This document shows, one piece after another, positions 52,001-56,999 of a DNA stretch of 64,000 nucleotides; within the stretch, counting starts at the first letter, position 1; each line of letters begins with the position of its first letter. This DNA is from Euglena gracilis. Lineage: Eukaryota; Euglenida; Euglenophyceae; Euglenales. The position numbers and the translations under genes were made by a program. The DNA lies in the NCBI GenBank assembly GCA_039621445.1, contig CP154955.1:22371823-22435822 (forward strand), in the 5' to 3' direction. The notes beneath the pieces are model-generated. The model had not been told where the DNA came from and did not search any database. It saw only the letters and a program-made list of their open reading frames with translations.

Positions 52001-54820
52001 GTGCCCCCCCCCCTGCCCGGGGTCGCCAAGTGAGTCTATGATCCTCCCTCCTGGACTGGAGATGGGGGAGCTGAATCACCCTCCCCCCACCTGCCAAGAG
52101 ACCCCCCAAAAGGTCAAATTTTCCTTTCTTGTGCTCTGTCCCAAATGTCACCAAATTTGGCAAATATTTTCCCAACACGTGCTCAAAAGTGGCATGTTTG
52201 GCTGATTTTCGGGAGGTAAAATTCCGGCCTGAGCCTTTGCGCCAGGCCAAAAGTCGGTCGCCAGTTTCCAGATGTGAAGCAATCATGTTTTGCAGCCTGC
52301 GTATCACTGAAAACACGTGCATTGACAACAAGGAAGTTCTTAAGCCGGACCTCGCCCTGCCGGGGGGGGGGGCAGCCAGCAGCTCCCAGCTGGGCTGTGC
52401 CCCCCCCCCCCCCGGGTCCATCCCCCCACTTGGGGTCGGCCAGAAATGGCTGAAAGTGGCCCAAGGGGTAAGTGAGTGATAGTTTTTGAAAAGCGATTGA
52501 CTGGTTTTTTTTTGAATTGGTAAATGGGTCCATAAGCAATGGTTTGCTGCAGACCTCCCGGAGGATGGAAATGGCATTTCTGAAGGTTTTTTAGGGTTTG
52601 GCCTCAAAATTTGGCTGCAGAATTCCAACCCAGCTGGTTTGGGTGTTTTTGTGTTTTTCGGATTCCAGCCAGACCCACCCCCCCTGGACCCCTGCCCCGG
52701 GGGGGGGGGGGTTACACAAAGCAGCCAGCACCTGTTTCCAGCCGGCCGGCATGCCCTTCCCTCCCAGGGTTCTTCGAGAAATTCCTCATTGCACCAGCAC
52801 CCCAAACACCCCTGGTCCTGGCGATACAGTCCAGTATCCTTTTTTTCGCGTAATTTTGCATTATCCATTGGGGGGGGGTTGGTCACTCTGGCCACTCAGC
52901 CAAAAATAGCTGAAGGATTTTGGCCAAAACCCCAAATTTCTGTTGAATTCAGTTTGGACAAATTAATTTGGTCAATTTGAGCCAATTTGGTTTATTTTGA
53001 AGCCATTTTGTGTCATTTTGGGATAATTTCATGTGCATTTGATCAATTTGGCCATTTTTGAGCTGTTTTGGGTCAGTTTAGGCCGTTTTGGTGCACTTTG
53101 GTCCAGCGTGCCAAAAATTGTAGGTTTCCGACCTGGCTTGAATGCCAACAACAGCCATTTTGTTCACTTTTACTCCGGATTTTTCACATCATCCCGCATG
53201 ATCCCGCACAGTTACCACGTAATCCCACATAAATATTTTTCCGGCATAGAAGCGCAATCTTAGATGAACGGAATTGTGTTCATGGCCGCAAATGAGCGCA
53301 TGAACATAATTTGTTCATGGCCACCCCATTTTTGCCCATGTTTGCGCCCAGGGGATTTCTTAAGCCGGAGGGGAGGGTACCTTACCCCCCCCCCCGGGGT
53401 CCAGCCAGCCACCAACTCAAATCCAGCCAGCAGCCCAAATTCGGGCTGGGAGCCCCCCCCCGGGGGGGGGTCAAGTGAAATAAAGTTGGGTCCAGGCCTG
53501 GCCGGAGGCCGGGCCAGCCGGCCGCAGGCTGGCCAGCCAACTGAGCTGCCCAGCTCACCTGTCCATGCATTTTTCCCCCTCATCACAGCTTCCTCCATCA
53601 AGCCCCCCGGCCTTGATCTAGCTCCATCCATCAAAATGTCGAAAATGGCGAAAATGTTTTGGAAATTTTTGTTTTTCACCGACCCAGCCAAGTCCAGCCC
53701 CCTCCAGCCCCGGACCCCCCCCCCATCCCCCCGGGGGGTCCAGCCAGCAGCTCATTTCCAGCCAGCAGCCTTTTTGCCAGCCGGAGGCTGGACCCCACCC
53801 CAGGGTCCTTAAGAAATCCCCTGTTTGCGCCCATGAACAAAATTTCCTTTGTGCGCTTCAGTGCCCATAAACTGACGCCATCGACTAAACAGTGTGGAAA
53901 AGGGGCCCTGACGGCGCGGACAACTGATTTTGAAAAATAGAACCCTGGCTACACAGGCCACATTTTGACCCCCATGGGTATTTTGGTGCTTACAGAACGG
54001 GCCACTTGTGCCACAGTTTAACCTTTTAAGTGTGGACGGGATGCAAAAAGTTGCAGCCTTGCGCTGGTGATGGCTCGTCCTAGCCCCACAATCTCCCCAC
54101 AAGCTTTTATGCTTCTTTTTAAGACACCTGGGGAAAGGGGTCTTTGGTGGACTTTTCCACAGACAACGGTCGACGTTTTGGAAGTCATCCAACCACGTCA
54201 AAAACTTGCATAGTGTGTATGTGGCTGCTGCGGAATTACAATTGCTTTTGTAATCCGGACGTTCTTCTGTGGCCTGGTGGAACCTTCCTATTTGTTGCGC
54301 AAAATCAAAAATGAGCACACCGGCCAGAAAAACACTGAATGGAAGGTGCTGTGAACACCCGAAACATGCTCTGGAAAAGGGGTTGAACAGAGGCATTTTA
54401 AAACAACCAAAAAATGGCTTAACCAAGCCGAACCTGCATGGTATTTTTGACCATCAGAGTCCAGGCAGTTGGCGGGCTATTGTGTGGCCAGCCACACGGA
54501 CCAAAACTCAGAGAATCTCGAATCTCTCCTTATTCAAGGGAGCACTGTTGATGCATTTCCATGCTACGTGCACGAAAGAACAATGCTGGCGTCAAATTTT
54601 GTATTTGCATCTTCAAAAATGCGCGTCTTTGTCTGCTTTTCCACCCACCCCTCACTGGCTCTTTTGCGTGCGGCAGAGGCCAGAGCTGCCGCCCGGCCGG
54701 GCCCACCAGGCTTTCTTCACGGAGGAGGGCATCGGGCAGATCGCCAAGGTGTCCCTCAACAACATCAAGCTGTACCTGGAGGGCCACGACGACAAAACCC
54801 ACCCGAACGTTGTGAAGTAA
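25351..54820 (+). CDS. Cyclic-nucleotide-binding-like domain fused to D-lactate dehydrogenase (nine exons)
   Basis: Joining nine exons (25351-25458, 35185-35619, 36152-36333, 38508-38574, 39339-39362, 40266-40475, 42704-42807, 43998-44193, 54701-54820) gives one frame of 1446 nt, 481 residues. Residues 1 to about 130 resemble a cyclic-nucleotide-binding fold; about 148-481 align almost without gaps to the fermentative D-lactate dehydrogenase family (E. coli LdhA is 329 residues). That enzyme reduces pyruvate to D-lactate with NADH. Visible: GTGRIG at 299-304 and D322 of the NAD fold, and catalytic R383, E412, H444, whose spacing (29 and 32) equals that of R235, E264, H296 in the family. No targeting peptide is visible, so a cytosolic place is likely. 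In the binding cassette the usual FGE is FGI (81) and the usual Arg is Ser (90), so canonical cAMP binding is doubtful. Seven of eight introns lack GT-AG ends. Confidence 0.9.
25502..25919. mobile_element. 418-bp CAG...CTG element in intron 1
   Basis: Left end CAGGGTTTGATATAAGGA, right end TCCTTATATCGAACCCTG, inverted with one mismatch in 18. Eight G on the left and nine G on the right form a possible 8-bp duplication. The interior carries GGGGTCCGGACCCC blocks and a GCGCTTTGCGCC segment shared with 37960-38220 and 51600-51950. Its sequence GGGCGTACATGGTTTAGG is the empty site for the nested insertion at 51292. Confidence 0.75.
26340..26500. repeat. Word-type foldback, 'GACAATTAGG/GCGACTATTAGG'
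   Basis: G-run segments preceded by GCGACTATTA, GTGACAATTA and GTGACAAATA alternate with an inverted CCCAATTGTCGCCCCC near 26420-26440. It resembles the TA-flanked foldbacks but its borders are unclear. Confidence 0.45.
26510..27300 (+). repeat. 88-bp satellite, block 1
   Basis: Units read CGGGTGCAAGTCGACCTAAC, CCTATCCCTTTCATTAACAA and AATCAACCCCTTTTATCTGC, ending with one or two copies of CAACCCCTTTTATCTGC; unit length is 88 bp with shorter 66-bp variants. Each unit holds CCTAACCCTA, a telomere-like word. Because 88 is not a multiple of three the open frames seen are incidental and change between units. Confidence 0.9.
27315..27435. repeat. Perfect 121-bp palindrome
   Basis: AAGAGGTGTCGGACGCCGGT through GTTCCGTCC is followed by its exact reverse complement ending CACCTCTT. 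It belongs to the GCCGGTTC family but with GTCCAAAGCCCGGCG words specific to this neighbourhood (also 28140-28290). Confidence 0.85.
27436..28299. other. Region between satellite blocks with CGATCGCGAG repeats and a hairpin
   Basis: GGCGATCGCGAGGGTATTTC (27572) resembles 27862 (GACGATCGCGAGCGTATCTC), 30406 and 34010, each followed by CGATCGAAAGCTCTTTTCA-type words. At 28140-28290 a hairpin of CGCCGGGCTTTGGACAAAGC type closes the region. No protein is recognised. Confidence 0.5.
28300..30035 (+). repeat. 88-bp satellite, block 2
   Basis: About 20 units of the same satellite as 26510-27300, mostly with TTTTCGGGTGCAAGTCGACC rather than TTCTCGGG. Some units lack one CAACCCCTTTTATCTGC submodule and some carry single-base changes (for example AGTGCAAGTCAACC at 29132). 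Confidence 0.9.
30036..31825. other. Intron 1 interior, no gene seen
   Basis: Contains scattered decayed satellite words (30500-31170, for example CTTTTTTTGTAA and CATTAACAAAAT), the right arm at 31437-31505 and a C-rich tract at 31630-31672. No coding domain in any frame. Confidence 0.45.
31826..32750 (+). repeat. TTCCGCATTTTT / TTCCGCATAATT simple-repeat field
   Basis: Dozens of irregular CCGCATTTTT and CCGCATAATT units extend over about 900 bp, interrupted at about 32350-32580 by unrelated sequence including CCCCCGATATGTGGGGGCAC-type small hairpins. A relative, GCGCATTTTT, occurs at 55495-55690 and 56085-56140. Confidence 0.8.
32751..35184. other. Intron 1 right part: repeats, no gene seen
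   Basis: GTGTTATTTGGG words between C and G runs (33105-33275) duplicate those at 25027-25235. A C-rich tract occupies 34590-34700. A partial copy of the 53349-type element begins CAGGGGTTTCTTAAGG at 34899 and ends indistinctly near 35020; no flanking duplication was found. Confidence 0.5.
35185..35619 (+). CDS. Exon 2: rest of the nucleotide-binding-like domain and start of D-lactate dehydrogenase
   Basis: Encodes residues 37-181. FFILEGQV and FGILHSLREDPSYATCVA mark the beta roll and the phosphate-binding cassette; compared with the canonical FGE and the arginine of the cassette, positions 81 and 90 are Ile and Ser. A linker (KLVRHPSSSRP) leads to VVLYDSKAYW, the first strand of the dehydrogenase, and NLGFEITYVTEL. 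The exon ends at CTG (35619), set by ungapped alignment of ELLSPDTA with the family; the CTCA at the cut is repeated at both ends. Confidence 0.9.
35620..36151 (+). other. Intron 2 (532 bp, nonconventional)
   Basis: Begins CTCATGGAACCTGTTGA and ends TAACAGGTCCCTGGCTCA. GGAACCTGTT pairs with AACAGGTCCC; CTG lies exactly at -8 to -6, but the +4 to +6 bases are ATG instead of CAG. CTC occurs on both sides of the splice junction. Confidence 0.75.
36152..36333 (+). CDS. Exon 3: D-lactate dehydrogenase catalytic-domain segment
   Basis: Encodes LSPDTAPLAEGAVAAICFVN, then DDTGRVSLQRLHAGGCKMLS and RCAGFDRVDLSAARALGML. FVNDD and RCAGF.RVDL are hallmarks of the family's substrate-binding half. It ends within the codon completed by exon 4 (phase 2). 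Both ends are set by ungapped family alignment and by CTG (-8) and CAG (+4). Confidence 0.9.
36334..38507 (+). other. Intron 3 (2.2 kb, nonconventional)
   Basis: Begins GTCCAGGCA (CAG at +4 to +6) and ends TGCCTGTGAAT (CTG at -8 to -6); CAGGCA and TGCCTG pair perfectly. Contains a partial 25502-type repeat ending TATCGAACCCTG at about 36770, a repeat at 37065-37290 related to 41630-41900 and 43510-43770, and a GCGCTTTGCGCTTGCGCC-type repeat at about 37960-38220. Confidence 0.85.
38508..38574 (+). CDS. Exon 4: D-lactate dehydrogenase segment with VPEYSPYAVAEH
   Basis: A 67-nt exon completing a codon and encoding TRVPEYSPYAVAEHAMALAM and SL. The family's VPxYSPxAVAEHA signature is fully present. 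Both ends fit the CAG/CTG rule (CTG five bases before the start; CAG three bases after the end). Confidence 0.9.
38575..39338 (+). other. Intron 4 (764 bp, nonconventional)
   Basis: Begins AGCCAGGC and ends GCCTGTGCTC, with CAGGC opposite GCCTG and CAG/CTG at +4 and -8. The 8 bases left of CAG (CTCTCAGC) and right of CTG (TGCTCAAC) agree at five positions, as expected for a decayed insertion duplication. Confidence 0.85.
39339..39362 (+). CDS. Exon 5: 24-nt micro-exon (NRRLHRAY)
   Basis: Eight codons, AAC to TAC, encode NRRLHRAY, exactly the residues missing between exon 4 (AMSL) and exon 6 (NRTREHDF); E. coli LdhA has NRRIHRAY at this place. It is preceded by CTGTGCTC and followed by ACACAG, the expected intron ends. 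Without it the protein would lack a conserved helix. Confidence 0.85.
39363..40265 (+). other. Intron 5 (903 bp, nonconventional)
   Basis: Begins ACACAGGG and ends CCCTGTCTCC; ACAGGG pairs with CCCTGT and CAG/CTG lie at +4 and -8. There is no GT or AG at the borders. No gene inside. Confidence 0.85.
40266..40475 (+). CDS. Exon 6: NAD-binding fold of D-lactate dehydrogenase
   Basis: Seventy codons beginning NRTREHDFKLEGLMGF. GVLGTGRIGQIF is the GxGxxG loop (residues 299-304) and CYDKYP gives the acidic residue (D322) that binds the NAD ribose. It ends YTTMDE just before GTATG, a conventional donor. Confidence 0.95.
40476..42703 (+). other. Intron 6 (2.2 kb, conventional GT-AG)
   Basis: Begins GTATGATGG and ends CTTTTTTTGTAG: the only intron of the gene with a spliceosomal donor and a pyrimidine tract plus AG. 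It contains the left copy of an inverted repeat (41630-41900) and CAGGGGCCTTTTTTTAG at 41493, a relative of the 45142-type element. Confidence 0.9.
42704..42807 (+). CDS. Exon 7: D-lactate dehydrogenase segment before the catalytic arginine
   Basis: Encodes VFKQADVLSLHTPLLPETRH, then FINTENIAKMKKGVL. D-V-L-S-L-H-x-P-L is the family's cofactor-side motif. The end at GTTCT (42807) comes from the CAG rule and makes GVLIINCGRG with exon 8, the exact family spacing; an alternative cut in CTGAG would add two residues. Confidence 0.9.
42808..43997 (+). other. Intron 7 (1.2 kb, nonconventional)
   Basis: Begins GAGCAGGCTTTTCTCGG and ends CCGAGCAGCCTGAGGGC; CAGGCT pairs with AGCCTG and CTCGG with CCGAG. 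CAG at +4 and CTG at -8. It contains GTGCGCCGCGG-type repeats (about 42918-43150, foldback of TTTCATTTAGTGCGCCGCGG and its inverse) and the right arm at 43510-43770. Confidence 0.85.
42900..43170. repeat. Foldback of GTGCGCCGCGG words in intron 7
   Basis: GCAGGCTTTCATTTAGTGCG at 42903 is mirrored by CGCACTAAATGAAAGTCTGC at about 43150. The interior is a chain of GTGCGCCGCGG / GTGCACCGCGG words with T/A spacers. The ends, GCAGGC...GTCTGC, resemble the CAG...CTG termini. Confidence 0.6.
43998..44193 (+). CDS. Exon 8: catalytic Arg and Glu of D-lactate dehydrogenase
   Basis: Encodes IINCGRGALVDTKALIEGLR, SGHVGGAGLDVYENESEFFF, then NDHSDDVIDDVVLQQLLQFN and NVILT. R383 (in GRGALVD) binds the carboxylate; E412 (in DVYENE) assists the catalytic histidine. 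The SxDVI.DDVxxxL segment is characteristic of the LdhA branch. Confidence 0.95.
44380..45062. other. Intron 8, first part: no gene seen
   Basis: TTAGCTTGCGCTTTCGCGCA (44440) and TTGCGCTTAAGCGCAA (45043) are members of a GCGC palindrome family that recurs at 46235-46285 and 48430-48910. The rest is unique-looking. Confidence 0.45.
45064..45690. repeat. Foldback with GCGCTTAAGCGC arms, broken by a CAG...CTG element
   Basis: TTGCGCTTAAGCGCAAGCTA, AAACAGAAGCCCCTGAGTTT and GTGGGAG (45066-45111), then GTGTGTTGGGG and GCCCCTCTCTGCATGGCCAG and GCCAGTGTGCGGGCTTCGTA, are mirrored at 45557-45687. The left arm is interrupted at 45141 by an insertion while the right arm is not, so the right arm serves as the empty site. 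Confidence 0.75.
45142..45404. mobile_element. 263-bp CAG...CTG element with 7-8 bp TSD and an empty-site control
   Basis: Ends CAGGGATTTTTTTAAG and CTTAAAAAAACCCCTG, inverted with one mismatch. GTTGGGG (45135-45141) is repeated right of the element (45405-45411). The other arm of the surrounding foldback reads, inverted, GTGTGTTGGGGGCCCCTCTC without the element, which gives the pre-insertion sequence. The interior (CGGGGGGGGTCC, TTTTTAGCACTTTTCGCGAT) is shared with 42130-42490, 51292-51598 and 58870-59036. Confidence 0.85.
45684..46228. repeat. TA-flanked foldback with TAGTCGTACGACC ends and GGTCACAGGTTGCAGG words
   Basis: Left end TTACC plus C run and TAGTCGTACGACC; right end GGTCATACGACTAGG, a G run and GGTAAG. 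Internal segments CTATGACCACCCCCCGGTCA recur several times. The centre includes the poly-C tract at 45983-46096. Confidence 0.65.
45983..46096 (+). repeat. C homopolymer of about 115 bases
   Basis: Practically uninterrupted C with a single T near 46069. It may form i-motif or G-quadruplex structures; its length in an assembly is unreliable. Confidence 0.9.
46298..46402. repeat. Palindrome of about 105 bp
   Basis: AAAAATCGACCGACACTAAC, AGATTCAGCAG and GGGCGCCGGGCG-type bases are mirrored around GAGCGAGCGAAGCGAGC. The outer word ATCGACCGACA is the one repeated in the 32-bp arrays next door. Confidence 0.8.
46403..47566. repeat. 1.16-kb foldback with two 32-bp tandem arrays
   Basis: AAAACCTATTTTGTCTGGGC, CCGACGCCTGTCTTGAAATT (46406-46443) is mirrored by AATTTCAAGACAGGCGTCGG and GCCCAGAAAATAGGTTTT (about 47524-47562). 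Inside are five units of a 32-bp repeat (GGGCGCCTGAATGGAAATCG, ACTGACATAAAC) at about 46498-46665 and five more at about 47338-47490 in the same orientation. A palindrome of AAACGCAGACTC words lies at 46835-46925. Confidence 0.75.
47567..48389. other. Intron 8 interior: no gene recognised
   Basis: A 143-codon minus-strand frame (47669-48100) has ordinary composition but no family I recognise and no start or neighbour supporting it. I leave it uncalled. Confidence 0.4.
48390..48755. repeat. 366-bp foldback with TTGCGCCAAAGCGCAA words
   Basis: GGGGTAGGCTCATGAAGAAT, AGAGTTATATTGCGCCAAAG and TAGAAATACA (48390-48455) are mirrored by TGTATTTCTACTTGCGCTTT and ATTCTTCACGAGCCTACCCC (about 48688-48752). 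Further GCGCCAAAGCGC palindromes follow to 48920. Confidence 0.7.
48756..49648. other. Intron 8 interior: no gene seen
   Basis: Several isolated GCGCnnnGCGC palindromes (48868, 48905, 49120) and unique-looking A/T-rich sequence; no domain. Confidence 0.4.
49649..50399. mobile_element. 751-bp CAG...CTG element with perfect 8-bp TSD
   Basis: GTTTTCAT stands directly left (49641-49648) and right (50400-50407) of the element. Ends CAGGATTCTTTT and AAAAGAAGCCTG are inverted with one mismatch. The interior has GGGTCCGGACC blocks, and inverted copies of GATGGATGGGAAGCC (49695 and 50217) form a second foldback. No transposase. Confidence 0.85.
50400..51263. other. Intron 8 interior: no gene seen
   Basis: C runs with AAAATATCACC, AATAAGCCCC and AAAATATGCCCC words at 50435-50545 and 50785-50855 resemble the word-type foldbacks but lack clear inverted partners. 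Confidence 0.4.
51264..52010. mobile_element. Copy of the 25502-type element, right end lost, with nested insertion
   Basis: Begins CAGGGTTTGATATAAGGAGG, identical to 25502, and shares GGTTTAGGTGGGG, GGGGTCCGGACCCC and GTCGTTTTGGGGGGTCAAAA. The expected right end TCCTTATATCGAACCCTG is not found. The element at 51292-51598 inserted 28 bases inside it. Confidence 0.7.
51292..51598. mobile_element. 307-bp CAG...CTG element with perfect 8-bp TSD and empty-site paralogue
   Basis: GCGTACAT flanks both sides (51284-51291 and 51599-51606). The paralogous sequence at 25520-25540 reads GGGCGTACATGGTTTAGG without the insertion, so both the duplication and the borders are proven within this window. Ends CAGGGTTCTTTTTAGG and CTTAAAAAGAAGCCTG are inverted with two mismatches in 16. 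Confidence 0.95.
52011..53348. other. Intron 8 interior: degenerate repeats, no gene seen
   Basis: A diverged relative of the 25502-type interior extends about 52050-52265 (GGCAAATATTTTCCCAACAC, TTTGCGCCAGGCC). Degenerate TTTGGTCAATTTGAGCCATT words fill 52960-53110. No coding domain. Confidence 0.4.
53349..53823. mobile_element. 475-bp CAG...CTG element with perfect 8-bp TSD
   Basis: TTTGCGCC lies immediately on both sides (53341-53348 and 53824-53831). The ends CAGGGGATTTCTTAAG and CTTAAGAAATCCCCTG are perfectly inverted over 16 bases. Interior: GGTCCAGCCAGC / GCTGGCTGGACC words in both orientations. Relatives: 3120, 34899 and part of 57950-58045. Confidence 0.95.
53832..54700. other. Intron 8, last part: no gene seen
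   Basis: A 205-codon minus-strand frame (53809-54426) begins inside the 53349 element and has no recognisable domain. Nothing else is seen before exon 9. Confidence 0.4.
54701..54820 (+). CDS. Exon 9: catalytic histidine and C-terminus of D-lactate dehydrogenase
   Basis: Encodes AHQAFFTEEGIGQIAKVSLN, then NIKLYLEGHDDKTHPNVVK and TAA (54818-54820). H444 in AHQAF is the catalytic acid/base of the family. The start is inferred at GCC 54701, ambiguous by up to four bases (GCCC on both sides). Confidence 0.95.
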   Translation, partial: AHQAFFTEEGIGQIAKVSLNNIKLYLEGHDDKTHPNVVK

Positions 54821-56999
54821 TATGTCGAGCGGGGCCGCCCTCCCAAACCAGGAAGGGGTTGGGGTCGCCGCTGGTGTCTGGACAAGTAACCCCACTCAAT
54901 TTAAACATCGCGCTTTTGAATTCAGGTTTTATCAGTGAAGTTCAAGGCAAAAAATGACAGGGAGGTTCATATGACAGGGAATGGCTTAGGGCTGGGTTAG
55001 AGATAGTATTTCAGTTGTCTGAATGCCTTGCTCCAGCAAAGGAAAAATTAAATAAGAGCATCGTTTCAGCAACCATCCAACCAATTTCAGTTGCCCCTAT
55101 GGATTGCCATGAGTTGTGGTTGATGGAGCGTTGGTGTGGATAATCTGTGCTTTCTGATGACCCAAGCAAACCCTCGTGGCATCGTTGTACATTCTTTTTT
55201 TGCATGCAGGTGCAGGTGCAGGTGTTTTCGAGACTGAAGCCCTTTTTATCCCAACTGCCCCCATGGAGCAGAGTTAGGCTTGCCCAAGCCAGAGGGACCC
55301 AACTCCGGGGGGGGGGGGAGCAGCCAGGAGCCTTTTTCCACCGCCACCCTCCCCCCATCGACATTTTAATTGTCATCCAGCCGCCAGGTCTGGACGCCGC
55401 CAGGTCTGGACAGTTCAGGATTTTTTGTGTGGAAGAAAGCCAAAATGGGCCAAGCAAAATTCTGGATCGAAAATGGGCATCTAGCAGGGGGGGGGGAATG
55501 CGTTGCGCATTTTTACGCATTTTTGCGCATTTTTTGCGCATTTTTGTCAATTTTTCAAAAATGCGCATTTTTGCGCATTTTTTTTGCACATCCCCCCCCT
55601 GTTTTTGCACATTTTCCATTTTTTTGCGCATTTTTTTGCGCATTTTTTTGCCCAATTTTGCACATTTTGCCATTTTTGCACATTTTCCACCCAAATCACA
55701 TGCTCACCGAATTTTGCCCACGTTCAACTGACCCATTCCTGTAACCAACGAACCCATTTTCGCGTTTTTTTTCCACCCAAGGGACCCGCCTCAAGAGAAA
55801 ACCCTTGGGTGATGAGGTGTGGGTACTTATGCAATGACGATGAGGACACTAGGGGTTTCAGAGACCCCACATTGACACGTAACCAAGGCGGGAATCCCAC
55901 TCCCCTGGTCACAAGTAAGGGGCAACCATGCATTGTTGGTTATGGTGAACGGAGAGTGACGCCTTGGTCATGCATTTTTTTGACCAAAATGCCTTCATTT
56001 CAGCTTTTTTGGTGATTTTGGTTTAGTTTTGGGTTTATTGTTGGAAATTTTTCTAAGTCCTTTTTCCCTTAGGAATGTCACAAACTCAGCGCATTTTTTT
56101 GTGTATTTTTTTGCGCATTTTTGCGCATTTTTTCCGAGGGCCGTCCGGCGCATTCCCCCCCCCCCCCCCTGCATCTAGTTATGGGTCGACATTTTGCACA
56201 GTTTGCAGATTTTTTGCGATCATCATCAGACATTCATTCAATTCAGGTTGGCCGCCGCCAACCAAAAGTGATACCGCGGCACAACCAAGAATTTGTCAAT
56301 CCAAGCCTCCCCAGTTTGTTGGGCCACCTCCAATCGTGGTTCATGCTTTGGTTGGGGTATCCTTTGGCTGCAACCAACAGCAGCCCAACCAGATTTTTTT
56401 TTTAAAGTTTCGTGACCCCGGGTGGGGGGGAGGGTCAGTGGGTGGGTCTCGGCCGAGCCCCCCCCCCCATTTGGGGTTGGGGGTTGGGCTGGGTGGGCAC
56501 CCCGCCAGAGGTGGGTTTTGTTCTGTTTTCAGCACAAATCTCTGGAAAAAATTTTGGTCCCCAAAATTGCCCTCCCCTAAAAGTGGGCCAAAATTCACAG
56601 CAAAAAGAGGGTGGAATTTTTTATTACTTTTTTTGGTTAGACAGCGACATACAGTGGCCACCCACCACACACCCAAAACCCAAAGCCCATCGAAAAGCAG
56701 CCTAAAACCCTTTTAAGTTATTTCTGGCCTTGCCTTTGTCCCTGACCCTGAATTCTCCCCAAACCCTGGAAACCCAAATCATACCCCCCCCCCCCCCCCC
56801 CCTTGGTCCCCCGAGCCCCCTGAGCCCCCCCCCCCCCCCCAAGGGGGTTGGTGGGTCCGGACCCCCCCTCCTCCGAGTCCAAAAAACCTCTGCGCCCAAC
56901 CAAGCTACCAACTGACAGTCACAAGAAAAAATTTATGATGAGGAATGGGGAGAGGGTACTCAAGCAAACATTTTGAACCCAACGCACTCGACATCGTTA
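54821..56999. other. 3' flank of the dehydrogenase gene; GCGCATTTTT repeats, no gene seen
   Basis: A GCGCATTTTT field occupies 55495-55690 and recurs at 56085-56140, related to the CCGCATTTTT field of intron 1. C/G homopolymers sit at 55304-55320, 56153-56170 and 56784-56842. No domain is recognised. Confidence 0.45.

Larger units (their letters stand above)
44194..54700 (+). other. Intron 8 (10.5 kb, nonconventional)
   Basis: Begins GCCCGGGCTGGAGCT and ends AGCTGCCGCCCGGCCGG. CGG at +4 to +6 is complementary to CCG at -8 to -6, a compensated variant of CAG/CTG; AGCT pairs further in. GCCC occurs on both sides of the junction. The intron holds at least four CAG...CTG elements, foldbacks and poly-C. 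Confidence 0.75.
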
